A stretch of DNA of 64,000 bases from Chondrus crispus (Eukaryota > Rhodophyta > Florideophyceae > Gigartinales > Gigartinaceae): assembly GCF_000350225.1 (NCBI RefSeq), contig NW_005179117.1:19322-83321 (forward strand). The letters are read 5' to 3'. The notes beneath the pieces are model-generated. The model worked only from the letters and a program-made list of their open reading frames with translations. It had not been told where the DNA came from and searched no databases. Below, one piece after another: positions 50,971 through 60,753 of the stretch. The stretch's first letter is position 1. Each line of letters opens with the position of its first letter. The position numbers and the translations under genes were made by a program.

Positions 50971-52210
50971 GACGTGATGTTTTGTTTCGCGAGGGGGTGT
51001 CTTAGGGTAGCTGATCGCCGAGCTCGATGCAACAGCAGAAACGGATGGAAAAAGAGGGCTATCCCAATGACCACGCAGTCACAACCACAACCAGCCAGGA
51101 CAACAAGAGCACCTGTGGGTGAAAGTTAACATGCCTCGGGTATGGCTTGTTTTATTGGATATTTAGACATTTCTGAATGGAATAGAATTTTTTGCTTTTC
51201 AAGATTTACATGCTACTCATTTACAGTATGCGCTCACTTACAGTACATTCAGCGCATGCCACAGCACTGTGCTACAGTAGTGCGTACAGTGCTTCGCCAG
51301 CTGCACGCAGATATCCATGATCTTTTCCCCGAGCGAAGCTTCATGTCTGATCATGCAATTTTCCTCACAAAGAATCTTCTAAAAGAGGGAAGACTTGAGG
51401 AACACTTCTTTACGACATTGAAGAGAAATTTGTAAGGCCATCGGTCTTAACGCTAACGAACAGTAAAAAGAATCACAGCAAGAGCTCATGACGAGTTCCA
51501 TCGAACTGATGCCTTCTCCAAATGTTGTAGGCTGCAAATCACGCGTAAAACTGTTGCATTTTCATGGGCAAAGTACCGCAGGTCACTCTTACCCCAACTT
51601 CTCTCACTTTCACCAGCATGACAGCAGTTTTCCGATCAGCAAGAATTTTGCCTTTGCAAACCCCGTTTTCTTCGCATCGGTCAACTCTCAGACGTAAATA
51701 TCCCAAGAAATCATAGTGCAACCTTCTGCCCCCTCGTAAAAAGGTAAAGAAAATATGCCCTGATCATTACTGATTGCCTCATAATAAAAAGACAAAAACG
51801 AATATGTCACCAATCCGTAAGGAGGTATGACGTACACGTTGTGGAAGTGACGTGACGAAATACTCAGGAGAGGACACTAAATCCTTTGGTTCACCCCAAC
51901 ACCTGCTTTCCTCAATTAAGCGGCAACACTAATGATGCAGCTTTTTGAAGTATCAGTCGCATCTACGACCAGGAAAAAATTATCCCATCGCAGGCACGCA
52001 TGAGCATCATATGATATTATTCCTTTTCTGAGACAAGATTCATGAAGCTGTGAAATCGCTATATTTCTACTGAATCGACTTTAGACCAGAGATTCTTTTC
52101 GGACTGGCAAGTTCTGTCAGAACGGCCGCACTGGTAACTCGTAGTCGTCAAAGAAGCATCTACCGAGATCAAGCCAAGCTGACAAGCACCCAAAAGCATA
52201 ACTGCAGAAA
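50971..52210. other. Intergenic region between divergent ATP synthase f and lipase genes
   Basis: Carries both promoters. Several short ORFs (for example 97 codons at 51142) lack features. TACAGTA words occur at 51223, 51242 and 51274. Confidence 0.35.
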
Positions 52211-54742
52211 ATGAGCGAAGGCCCAAAAGTCGATGTTCACTCAACATCGAAGGACACCAGTGCATACCAAGATGCCGAACAGAAAAGTTCTCCTCGTTTC
52301 GAGGGGGGAAATCTGGACGCGTTCAAGAGTGATGAGCGATTTTCAGAGCATGTTTCTAGCGACGAAGATGATATCATGAACTTGACTTTAAATACCGATG
52401 CAGCGGAAAATCTGAGTTTGGCGCTTGCAAGACGACAATTCACGAAGCTCGAAGTTGTCCAAGCGAGACAGATTGAATCCATTCTACGGTGGCATCATGC
52501 TTTTGTTGGAGTAGGTGTACTATTCACTCTCCTACTCGTTGTCCTGATGAATACAGCCTTCTTAGATGTCTGGATTACTCCGAAAGACCAAGGATGGAAA
52601 TTCGATATCCGTCAATACGATCCCCCAGATGCTATAGTGTGGATTAATCAAGTGGCAGCTATCCCGCTGTTCGTATATGCGCTTGCATTGTGTATTATAT
52701 TCACAACGAGGATAATGGGAATGATACCAACGTCCCGAACAAAAGAACAAATTTGGGTCATCTTTCTTCTTTTCTCAATCGTAATATACATGAATCCCTT
52801 TCCTGCGATCAAGAAGATTCATGATGTTCTTCTTCACAGGAATGAAGTATGGTTGCAATGGGGGCAAAAGCAATGGTGTCAGAATCTTTTGGTTGTATCC
52901 AACGTTATGAGGGTTAGTGGCTTTACTGCGACAACGGTATTTTATATCTGGGCTAGCATTCATTCCTATGGTATCCTGGAGTCAAAGATAGACTGGAGGT
53001 TTTACGTCCCGAAAGTCGTCGTGCTACTTATCTATATCGCTTCCAAAATTGTCGTCACGTTCGAGTACAAGATCTACCCTGCGGAGCTTTTCTTTGCGAC
53101 TTTCGTCGGTATGGTATCCGTGTACAGTGCCGCGAACACGTGGCCGCTGCCTGGAGTTGTTTATGCTACCCTCACATTTGTCTTCGAAATAATCCTATCC
53201 GCGTTCATTTGCCGTGAATACCAAAAAACGAAGAAAGTCCTGAAGAATGCTGACTATCTACAATATCGAACAAAGCAAATCGGTTTTCGCTTCTTTATGT
53301 ACCACAACATAACATTTTACGCTGTCTTCTCAGTGCTTTACATTATACTCTTGGCCGGTCTTCCAAACGGAATCAACGTGTTCGCACTCACGCTGAGGGG
53401 ATTGCGGTATTCCTACTTCGATGTTCATGACATGGTCCTCGGTATTCAACTACTTCTTCTTGCCTATGCAACAGTCGAAGCTTATGTCAATCTTCCGGCA
53501 GATGCACTAGGCCTAAAAGGATGGTTTGTACCCCAAATGCCAAAGGGGGTTGGAGCAGAAAAGTCCGAGCTTGAGCCTATCACATACCGCAAACGCGAAC
53601 CTCCTTCTTTGCACGGAGTAGTCTCAGACCTCAGTGTTAATTGCTTTGTCATGCAAACGCATGTCACGTTATTTAATTTCGCATGGCTCGTATACTACTG
53701 GGACACTCCGAAGGTCGATAACTTCAAGCTAACGCAAGACGTGTTCAAGTTCACTGTCGCAGACTACATCAAAGACAAGGTTTCTGACACTCATGTGCTT
53801 GTGGTAGACGGAGCAGACAGAATTGTGATTGCTTTTAAGGGAACGACATCTTCAAAGAACCTCAAAACAGATGTTAACTTAGTGTATTCTAATGCTCGCG
53901 CTCTGCTGCCCACACAAATTGGAGAGGAAGACCCAGAGGGAGACGCTGCTGCAAAAGAGAACCCTATCTTGAAGACCAGAGATTGGCGACGAGCAAAAAT
54001 TCATAAAGGATTTGCAGTTGCGTACTCGGCCGTTGGACCACGGCTTCTTTCGATTATCAAGAAGCTCCAAGACGAAAAGAGAAGGCCAGTATTCCTTACA
54101 GGACATTCGCTTGGGGGCGCCCTAGCCACGGTGTGCAGTATGGACCTTTTCCTCAGGCTCGGAATGACAAGAAAGGAGATATTTGTCTCAACCTTTGGAG
54201 CCCCGCGCGTCGGAAATCGTCAATTTTGGAATGTGTACAATGAAAACGTTCCCATTCATTGGAGAATTGTTGTTGGTCCCGACGTGGTTGCTAAGCTACC
54301 GAAGGTGGGATACATTCATGTCGGAAAAAAAGTTCTTATCACGGTGGATGGTGACCTCTTCATTGATCCAAATTCTCTCGAACTGAACATGTGGTCTGGA
54401 GACGTGGCCTCGATTCTTTATCACCGCAAAGCTTCGTATCTACTCGCTATGCGGGCTTGGTGTGAAAGACACCATGGAGATGAATATTTGCCAGAGTTCT
54501 GGCCTTTCCCTGTTTCAAAAGATGACACTCGACGATTCCAGCACGCTATGATGCGAAGCACAACAAAGACTGGGCTCATGATGTCGACACGCCCAACTGC
54601 GAATAAGCGGGCTAGAATCTTGCATCTTGACGCTATGATTAACGCTCTCGGAGGTCCTGATGTAGACGCAGCAGTTGCGGACCTGTGGAAACGATTGGCT
54701 CGTGGTCTCATGGAAAGAGAATCTGCTCTCAATCATGTGTAG
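52211..54742 (+). CDS. Polytopic class 3 lipase
   Basis: 843 residues, ATG start. An acidic cytosolic N-terminus (1-90) is followed by about eight membrane segments between 98 and 425. The last carries the block YRTKQIGFRFFMYHN, which recalls the Wntless/TMEM181-type membrane domain; that resemblance is tentative. The lipase 3 domain (about 475-720) has IVIAFKGTTSSKN (oxyanion region), KIHKGFAVAY, the nucleophile elbow FLTGHSLGGALA with Ser633, STFGAPRVGN, Asp691 (GPDVV) and His703. The complete catalytic triad suggests an active acylglycerol or phospholipid lipase anchored in an internal or plasma membrane, similar in concept to diacylglycerol lipases. Intron-free. Confidence 0.9.
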   Translation: MSEGPKVDVHSTSKDTSAYQDAEQKSSPRFEGGNLDAFKSDERFSEHVSSDEDDIMNLTLNTDAAENLSLALARRQFTKLEVVQARQIESILRWHHAFVGVGVLFTLLLVVLMNTAFLDVWITPKDQGWKFDIRQYDPPDAIVWINQVAAIPLFVYALALCIIFTTRIMGMIPTSRTKEQIWVIFLLFSIVIYMNPFPAIKKIHDVLLHRNEVWLQWGQKQWCQNLLVVSNVMRVSGFTATTVFYIWASIHSYGILESKIDWRFYVPKVVVLLIYIASKIVVTFEYKIYPAELFFATFVGMVSVYSAANTWPLPGVVYATLTFVFEIILSAFICREYQKTKKVLKNADYLQYRTKQIGFRFFMYHNITFYAVFSVLYIILLAGLPNGINVFALTLRGLRYSYFDVHDMVLGIQLLLLAYATVEAYVNLPADALGLKGWFVPQMPKGVGAEKSELEPITYRKREPPSLHGVVSDLSVNCFVMQTHVTLFNFAWLVYYWDTPKVDNFKLTQDVFKFTVADYIKDKVSDTHVLVVDGADRIVIAFKGTTSSKNLKTDVNLVYSNARALLPTQIGEEDPEGDAAAKENPILKTRDWRRAKIHKGFAVAYSAVGPRLLSIIKKLQDEKRRPVFLTGHSLGGALATVCSMDLFLRLGMTRKEIFVSTFGAPRVGNRQFWNVYNENVPIHWRIVVGPDVVAKLPKVGYIHVGKKVLITVDGDLFIDPNSLELNMWSGDVASILYHRKASYLLAMRAWCERHHGDEYLPEFWPFPVSKDDTRRFQHAMMRSTTKTGLMMSTRPTANKRARILHLDAMINALGGPDVDAAVADLWKRLARGLMERESALNHV

Positions 54743-55320
54743 TTTCCTTTCTGTTAATTGCTGATCCCCAACGTGAAAAAGCACATGCTATTGGAAAAGG
54801 CTTAGAACGACTTGATTCACAAATTCAGTTATTCGGGTTCAGGTGAGCACGATCGCAAGAGTTCTCGAGGTTAATCCTCGACTTAAGAGAGAGGGAAAAA
54901 GTGGATAACACAGGCATACGCAAATTGCTCAAAAAAACTTCGATAAAGATCCCGAAACGTTTCGAGAAGAGGGAGGGTGCCAGAAGAATACCAAAACAGC
55001 TGCTTCCTTGACTGCTTCAAAGAGAATTGCATGGTCTCGAGCAACTCAAAACTAGGCCAGACTTTTCTATAAAAGACCGAGGGTCGAAAGAGCATAAAGC
55101 ATCATACTTACTTCGTCTCTATCAACTTTCAAGCTGGTACCTTCAAACCAATAAAGCCGAGGCGAAGTAGAGTAGAAATGCCTGCTACCCTAGGAACCAT
55201 GAGTCGATAAGTTTTGACTACATCAGAGTCGCAAGATTTTTTCATGTGTGCCATGTGCAGAAGCTGAGCGAGATAGAAACAAAATAAAGAAATGCAAACG
55301 AGTTGTGCGAAACGATGCGC
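54743..55320. other. Intergenic region between convergent genes
   Basis: 3' flanks of the lipase and of the unknown gene at 55321. Nothing else recognised. Confidence 0.4.
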
Positions 55321-56283
55321 CTATCTAGTTTGCTTTCCCTTCTTCTCAAGCCTTTGCTTTCGCATCTGCACCAGCCTGCTTATTGGAGCGTTTCGACCAG
55401 AAATTTTTCCTTGAGTGCCTTGCGCACTCTTTCCCGGTGTGTTTGAGAGATTTGGTCTTCGGTTTCGACTCTCTTTGTTGAAGAGGGAAGGGGGCCTTGA
55501 GGAAGAAAGAGACCCACCCGCAGGCGCACCTGCGGACGGGCTTGAAACACTCGGCCTGACATGAATATTCTCTTTTCCGGGCTTCTCTTTCCAAAATTCG
55601 GGTGAATGCCGCCGTTTTGTGAAATTCTCGTCGATACTCTTCGCATCTTCTTTTCCATCGGGCGGAGTAGATTTTGGCTCAATTATCGCGATTGACCTTG
55701 TTTTCCTCAGAGCACTATCTTTCGGCAGGCGGATAGAGCGAATGGACAGTCTTCTCACAGGCCGTGTCTCCGCAGTAGTAGCGGTTGATGTTTCTTCCCT
55801 TCCTGTAGGTAACGCCTCTGGAATGATGCGTTTTTGTCTGACGGCGTAGTACGCAATATCCCTGTAGGAACTTGTTCTTTTGCCCTCGCGGTGCAATCGT
55901 CTGGTAAGAGGTGGTGTGCTTCTCATTCTATCAAGGTCCACCATTCGTTCATTCTTAATTCGACTTTCGTGTTTGACGAGAACGGGAGATTGCGGGGACT
56001 CGTCCTCACCTTTGTCTCGAATGTCGGGATTGAAATCATCCTCCTGCATCATCAGAGCCACATGACGGACAGCAAGGGTGCCTAAAAGAGGAAGATGCTC
56101 CTTCACGTTCAAACGTTCGTTGCGCACAAAAATGTCTCGAATGGAGGAGACGACTGCAGGAGAGAAGACGCGAACGGTGAGAGACGCAAGCTCCGCACAG
56201 GCTTCCGCAGTTGGAGAGGGAGGGGGGAGCGGAAAAGCCATAGTCGAGTTGGCAGGGGCTGGCGGGGAAGACGAAGACGGCAT
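55321..56283 (-). CDS. Unknown basic, largely disordered protein
   Basis: 320 residues from the ATG at 56283; the frame extends six codons up to a GTG only. A Pro/Ser N-terminus is followed by one folded-looking helical block (about 25-90: ELASLTVRVFSPAVVSSIRD, FVRNERLNVKEHLPLL, LAVRHVALMMQ). The remainder is basic and Ser/Pro-rich (MRSTPPLTRRLHREGKR, VRRLSIRSIRLPKD) and ends with a Lys/Arg tail (VQMRKQRLEKKGKQTR). It contains several S/T-P sites, so phosphoregulation is possible. The layout resembles nuclear or chromosome-associated proteins, but no family is recognised. Confidence 0.6.
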   Translation of the reverse strand: MPSSSSPPAPANSTMAFPLPPPSPTAEACAELASLTVRVFSPAVVSSIRDIFVRNERLNVKEHLPLLGTLAVRHVALMMQEDDFNPDIRDKGEDESPQSPVLVKHESRIKNERMVDLDRMRSTPPLTRRLHREGKRTSSYRDIAYYAVRQKRIIPEALPTGREETSTATTAETRPVRRLSIRSIRLPKDSALRKTRSIAIIEPKSTPPDGKEDAKSIDENFTKRRHSPEFWKEKPGKENIHVRPSVSSPSAGAPAGGSLSSSRPPSLFNKESRNRRPNLSNTPGKSAQGTQGKISGRNAPISRLVQMRKQRLEKKGKQTR

Positions 56284-57889
56284 TCGCAGTACGATTGACA
56301 CTGAAGCGGTGATGAATAACTGCCGGCTTCAGCGTCAGACTTGTTTGTCGGCAGGGGCGCGTCAGATGCGCATGCTGCTCATTGAAGGAGGAGGAGATGA
56401 GTACGTTAAGATGCTTTCAGGAGGCGAGGAGGTGATTGCGAGGAGTTGTCCGGTGTAGTTTGGCGGGAGAATGTGCTCTTGATCCGAGGGAAGAGCCGTG
56501 TGCGGCAAAAAGGCTGGGTCTTCAAGGTGCGGGCCGAAATGAGATAGAGGGTTTAAACTCGACTGGGATTTTCAAATTCAAAGAGTCAGGGGGGCGGGCA
56601 AATTAAACTGGCGCGTCACGGCGCATGAGCAAAAACCGATTGGAAAACTGTGTCTTCAGTACGGAGCTTCTTGCTGCATGCCGATCATAAACCGGGGCTG
56701 CCCCTGTTCCTTCTACACCTTTGTAAAGATCGCTTTGAGTCGATGTCCCGACGCAAGTGTTGTCTCGTCGAGTCGCGCCCGGATCTTGCCCACCAGGCCA
56801 TGCTGGCGTTGGCATTCGGGCTCCCCTTTTCGCAAATGGAGGTGTCGCGCCTCAGTTGCAACGGGCACGTGAGTGGCTCCACTCCACAATTTCTGTTGCC
56901 ATCTACACCGGAGACACTGTCTGCCTTGCCTTTGTGGGGCGTGAACAGTCCATACTGGTGAAGTTGAGTGGTCCACCATCTTTTCACCAACGAATTTCCA
57001 GCGCATCGCCAATGGAACCCGTGTTCTTTGATTGTTCGGCACCAACGATTGCTGCTTGTCTCCCTCTGATTGCCCCTCTTGGGCAGCCTACATTTTGCGC
57101 GAAGCTACATCCAGAACGCAGCGCACTCAATCCCAATTAATGATACAGTACATCCGAGACCGCGGAGCATCATCAAATATCATTTTGTTGACGTGCACAT
57201 TAGAACCGACTTGGAAGATAAATTTATAGATCACCGGCGCCAGAGGACGACGTATCCCAGAAGCAGTACTGCGACAAATTGCGCGGATCATTAGAGCAGA
57301 TTGCTAAGGGATTGCTAAGCTCTTTTATAGTGACTTTTCTCGACGCAGACTGTGGAGACGTTAGACAACGAACTGGGGTATGGAAATGTACATTGCACTA
57401 ATATATATTTGATTCGCAGAAGTGCAAAACATTGAGCTACAAGCTCATGGAAGTGCGGCCGCGGAGATTTGGAATCGCGAAGTGAGCTTCTTCTCACAGT
57501 ACAGTGGCGATCGCTACAATCGAATGGGAAAGCGTTATACACGTGTACAGCACAGTACTGTACCTGTCCTCACAGTAGAATACTGTATGCTTGCTTCACC
57601 ATGCTTGATTCATCATGCTTGATTCATCATCATTGAGGGCGTGGATCGCCCCACCATAGCAACGAATCAAAAATGTTGGATAAAATTCGGTTCTGAGCCC
57701 CGTTTAGGACTTTACCATATTGTCCATCTGCGAGAGGCGCATCAATACTCATAACATGCCGGGCGGCGTCCCTCACCGCGCAACCTTTGGACCAACGCCA
57801 CCGCCATCACGGACGACCTGCTCCGCAATTCCCGTGTTGCTCCCCTCCGTAGTCCTCTCCTTCTTTTGTCAATTCCGCATCTCATCAGA
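56284..57889. other. Intergenic region between divergent genes
   Basis: Holds both promoters. Open frames at 56600-57140 on both strands lack ATG or features. A tandem duplication of CATGCTTGATTCAT lies near 57600-57630, next to TACTGTA words at 57559 and 57583. Confidence 0.4.
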
Positions 57890-58660
57890 ATGTCTCTCTC
57901 CTCCGGGGCCCGTCTCACCTCCGCCCTCTTCCGACACCGACAGGCCATCACGCAAGCTGCACGTCCTTTGTCTACACAAACCATATCCTCCTCCTCACTG
58001 CCCTCGTCCTCCGAACTTCCCGCGCCCTTTACCGACGGTGGTCCGGGCACTGAAAAGCGCTTCGTCCGCATCGCTGGCCCGTCAAGTTACGCTACCAAAA
58101 CCGATCTGGAGCTCTTCCTGTCTGCTCAAGGCATCAAGCCCGAGCCGCCTTCCGATTCTCCCGACATGGTGCGCGGCCTAGTCCAAGGGCAAAGCGACGT
58201 CTTTCAGAACCAATCGGTCTGGGTTTTCGATGCCGGCTCGGCCTCCGCCGCTGCCGACGTCGCCTCGCGCGTCACGGGCCGCGTCGCAGGCCTCAAGCTC
58301 GTCCGCGCCGCGCCAGTCGATCTCAGAATTGTCGAGGAGATGCTCGCAGTGCCGTCCACAGGACCTGGGCAGAGGAGGGGGCGCACGTCGCTCCGCAGGA
58401 GGATGAATGTTATCAAGCCCCAGCCCGAAGAACGTGGACGGGCCTTGCTCGCCACTAATCTTCCATTCAACATGTCCCCTAGGCTTTTGTGGGGCTTTTT
58501 TGCGTCGTACGAGCTTGTGGCCGTCAGGCATTTGCGCAAGTCAGGCGTTGCTTGTTTGGTTTTTTCGACCGTTGAAGAGGCCTATCGCGGTATGAGGGAG
58601 AGGGCCAATTTGCCTATTCAGGGGAACAAGCAACATATTTCGCTCAAATTGCATCAGTAG
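57890..58660 (+). CDS. RRM-like protein, probably mitochondrial
   Basis: 256 residues from the ATG at 57890; the open frame starts eight codons earlier at a TTG. The N-terminus (MSLSSGARLTSALFRHRQAI) is a good mitochondrial presequence. Two RRM-like units are seen. The first, about 50-150, starts KRFVRIAGPSSYATKTDLE and is degenerate; the second, about 190-255, has RALLATNLPFNMSPRLLWGF (RNP2-like LLATNL) and SGVACLVFSTVEEAYRGM (RNP1-like). The linker is basic (GQRRGRTSLRRRMNV). An organellar RNA-binding role is inferred; no specific family could be named. Tail-to-tail with APC10. Confidence 0.65.
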   Translation: MSLSSGARLTSALFRHRQAITQAARPLSTQTISSSSLPSSSELPAPFTDGGPGTEKRFVRIAGPSSYATKTDLELFLSAQGIKPEPPSDSPDMVRGLVQGQSDVFQNQSVWVFDAGSASAAADVASRVTGRVAGLKLVRAAPVDLRIVEEMLAVPSTGPGQRRGRTSLRRRMNVIKPQPEERGRALLATNLPFNMSPRLLWGFFASYELVAVRHLRKSGVACLVFSTVEEAYRGMRERANLPIQGNKQHISLKLHQ

Positions 58661-59402
58661 TTGCAATTCCTCCTTGCTGCCCTGCTTTGAGTACGATATG
58701 ATGTACTGTAGAAGCTTGCAAATTGTGGAGGATGGGTGGGCGGAGTAGGAGCAGTGTCTTGACATGTGAGTCGGAATCACTCAAGGTGCACTTTGTTTCT
58801 ATCATGATCTCATCGAGCCTTGGAAAATTTTGCGAGCAACCTGAAAATGGAATCCAAGTTATCAGCACTGCCGCGAGACAAGGCGGTTACCCTTTATTTC
58901 ACAGACAAGGACAATTGGCGGTGGGCCGGCTACTAGCAAGCATCAACTGAATTCAGCAAAACTCTACTTTTCACCGTCTGGCTCAATGGGTACACTGGAC
59001 GGCCGGGATCCACCATCCGGACATCTATTTACATGAAGCCCAGTATCGAGGGCCGTGACAAGTGCCTTTACGAGGTCGCCATAGACATCATTGTCACCAC
59101 GACATAGTCAAGAACTGGGGTGCCATATTTGTTGACTCTAAAACCCTTAGTGTCGGGACACACACACCGTACACCATAGACGTAACAACGTCGTTTGCAT
59201 GAAGGCACGCTTCCATGCTAGTGGAATGGAGCCAACCGAAGCTGCATGATCTACATACACGACTTAACCGTGTAGAGGGGCCCTAGCAAATTACCTTTCT
59301 GAAGTCGTAGACGAGGTGCACGAAAGGGAATCGCATGCCTGGGTGACTAACTTTAAATAGTGGTCCAGTGCCTTCTTGTTGGGTAAATTGTGTGAACATG
59401 AC
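58661..59402. other. Intergenic region between convergent RRM-like and APC10 genes
   Basis: No gene seen. If APC10 is spliced at its apparent stop (GTAAGT at 59401-59406), a further short exon could lie here, but none was recognisable. Confidence 0.4.
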
Positions 59403-60269
59403 TTACCTAATCGCCTCGTACATCTGAAAGTGGGTCGAAGTAAACCTTGAACTAGTGCCAATGATTTGCTGCTTTGGCCCGAGAGCGCGCACCATCCTCA
59501 CGTGGGAGTCTCGTCCGTTCTGATGGTTGCAGTGAATAACAATTCTAATCGTATGGGTCTTCGTGACAGAGTAGTCTCTCATCGCTTGCAGGGCTCCATT
59601 CACCCCTCGCTCCTTTTGCTTTCGCTTCAAGTCTAACTCTCGTTGCCGGATGACTACTTTCTTTTCCCTCTGTTGTGCCTTTATGAGCTTTCTCGCGTTT
59701 CTGGCGGCCCGTTCCTCGGGGTCAGCTTCGTCTGCTAGCTCAGGATCTGTATCATCGTCTTCCTCATCGTCGTCGAGGATGGATGGATTCTCACCCATAG
59801 GGATGCGAATCCAGCCATTTGGGGCATCGAACTTCCTTAACCGCCGAACCAACCTCAGATCGTGAGCATTAGCACCAGCAAGCACAGACACGACTGCGGG
59901 AGTGTAGCTCTCGTCTGCACCGTAATCAAGATAGAGGCCAACTTCAGCAACTTTGTGTTTAGCACAAAACTGAGCAGAGATGGTGTGCGGCTGTGGTCCA
60001 TCCGACTGCCAGAAAGTGTCCGGACTGTGGTCCAGGAGCTGTTCTACACCATTTCCGGGCTTTGCGGTGGAAACTTGCCACACGGCGAGGTGAGTGAGGT
60101 CGCGAAGATCAGCGAAAGCTTGCGGAGCTTTGAAATCTGCGCGAATAGGGGACGGGGATGTCATTTCGTTGGAGTGGCGACGGCCGCTGAGGGATTGTTC
60201 CATGTCCTCGAGAAGAATCAGGGCATCCTCTTCTTCAGTCGGAGGGAACAGAGGTTCCAAGTGTAACAT
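59403..60269 (-). CDS. APC10: Anaphase-promoting complex subunit 10 (APC10/DOC1)
   Basis: 288 residues. The DOC domain starts near 55 (DLTHLAVWQVSTAKPGNGVE), with DHSPDTFWQSDGPQPHTIS, LYLDYGADESYTPAVVSVLAG and GWIRIPMG. It resumes after an insertion with HTIRIVIHCNHQNGRDSHVR and ends MYEAIR. The terminal Ile-Arg is the conserved IR tail that docks on the TPR subunit APC3/Cdc27. APC10 is the co-receptor for D-box substrates of the cell-cycle ubiquitin ligase. The insertion (about 161-236) is an acidic run followed by a Lys/Arg/Glu helix, placed in the DOC loop and absent from animal APC10. The stop codon overlaps a perfect GTAAGT donor. Confidence 0.94.
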   Translation of the reverse strand: MLHLEPLFPPTEEEDALILLEDMEQSLSGRRHSNEMTSPSPIRADFKAPQAFADLRDLTHLAVWQVSTAKPGNGVEQLLDHSPDTFWQSDGPQPHTISAQFCAKHKVAEVGLYLDYGADESYTPAVVSVLAGANAHDLRLVRRLRKFDAPNGWIRIPMGENPSILDDDEEDDDTDPELADEADPEERAARNARKLIKAQQREKKVVIRQRELDLKRKQKERGVNGALQAMRDYSVTKTHTIRIVIHCNHQNGRDSHVRMVRALGPKQQIIGTSSRFTSTHFQMYEAIR

Positions 60270-60753
60270 GGCGAACGCACATACGATGATGGTCAGTAAT
60301 GGAGCTGTTCGTCACAGCAGACCTGGAAGAGCCATGCCGGACCCTTCGTTTACGATTGCGGACAGAGAAATGAAAACGGGCAAACCGTTCCTAGTTTTGA
60401 ATTCAAAGTCGAGGCGTGCTGTGAAAACATTACCATATTTCTATATTTTGCAAGTCAATTGTTGACCCCCTGAGGGTGCAAAAACACAGTTCTGTAAGTG
60501 GCATGGATCAAAGCCCTGCAGAGGCCCACCTTTGCCTTAAACCCCTCTGATGCAGCTGTTAGCGATGCATCCATGCCAAGAAAGAATGTGTGAACACCTT
60601 TGCCAGCTTTTTGCTTAACAAGAATGGACAAAGCCCTAGTTGTCCAATTACCGTTCTACTTCTATTCGTTAGCTCTGTCGCAGTGTACGTAAGCTGTTTC
60701 ATTTACACATTGTCTCAGCAACCTAATCGATTTGAAAAGTTGCAGTCGTGGGT
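60270..60753. other. Spacer between APC10 start and Kelch-b561 stop
   Basis: Promoter side of APC10. No other feature seen. Confidence 0.4.

Noticed and set aside
56600-57140. Overlapping ORFs on both strands between two divergent genes
   Set aside because: All start at TTG or GTG and none shows domain features, so neither strand can be preferred.
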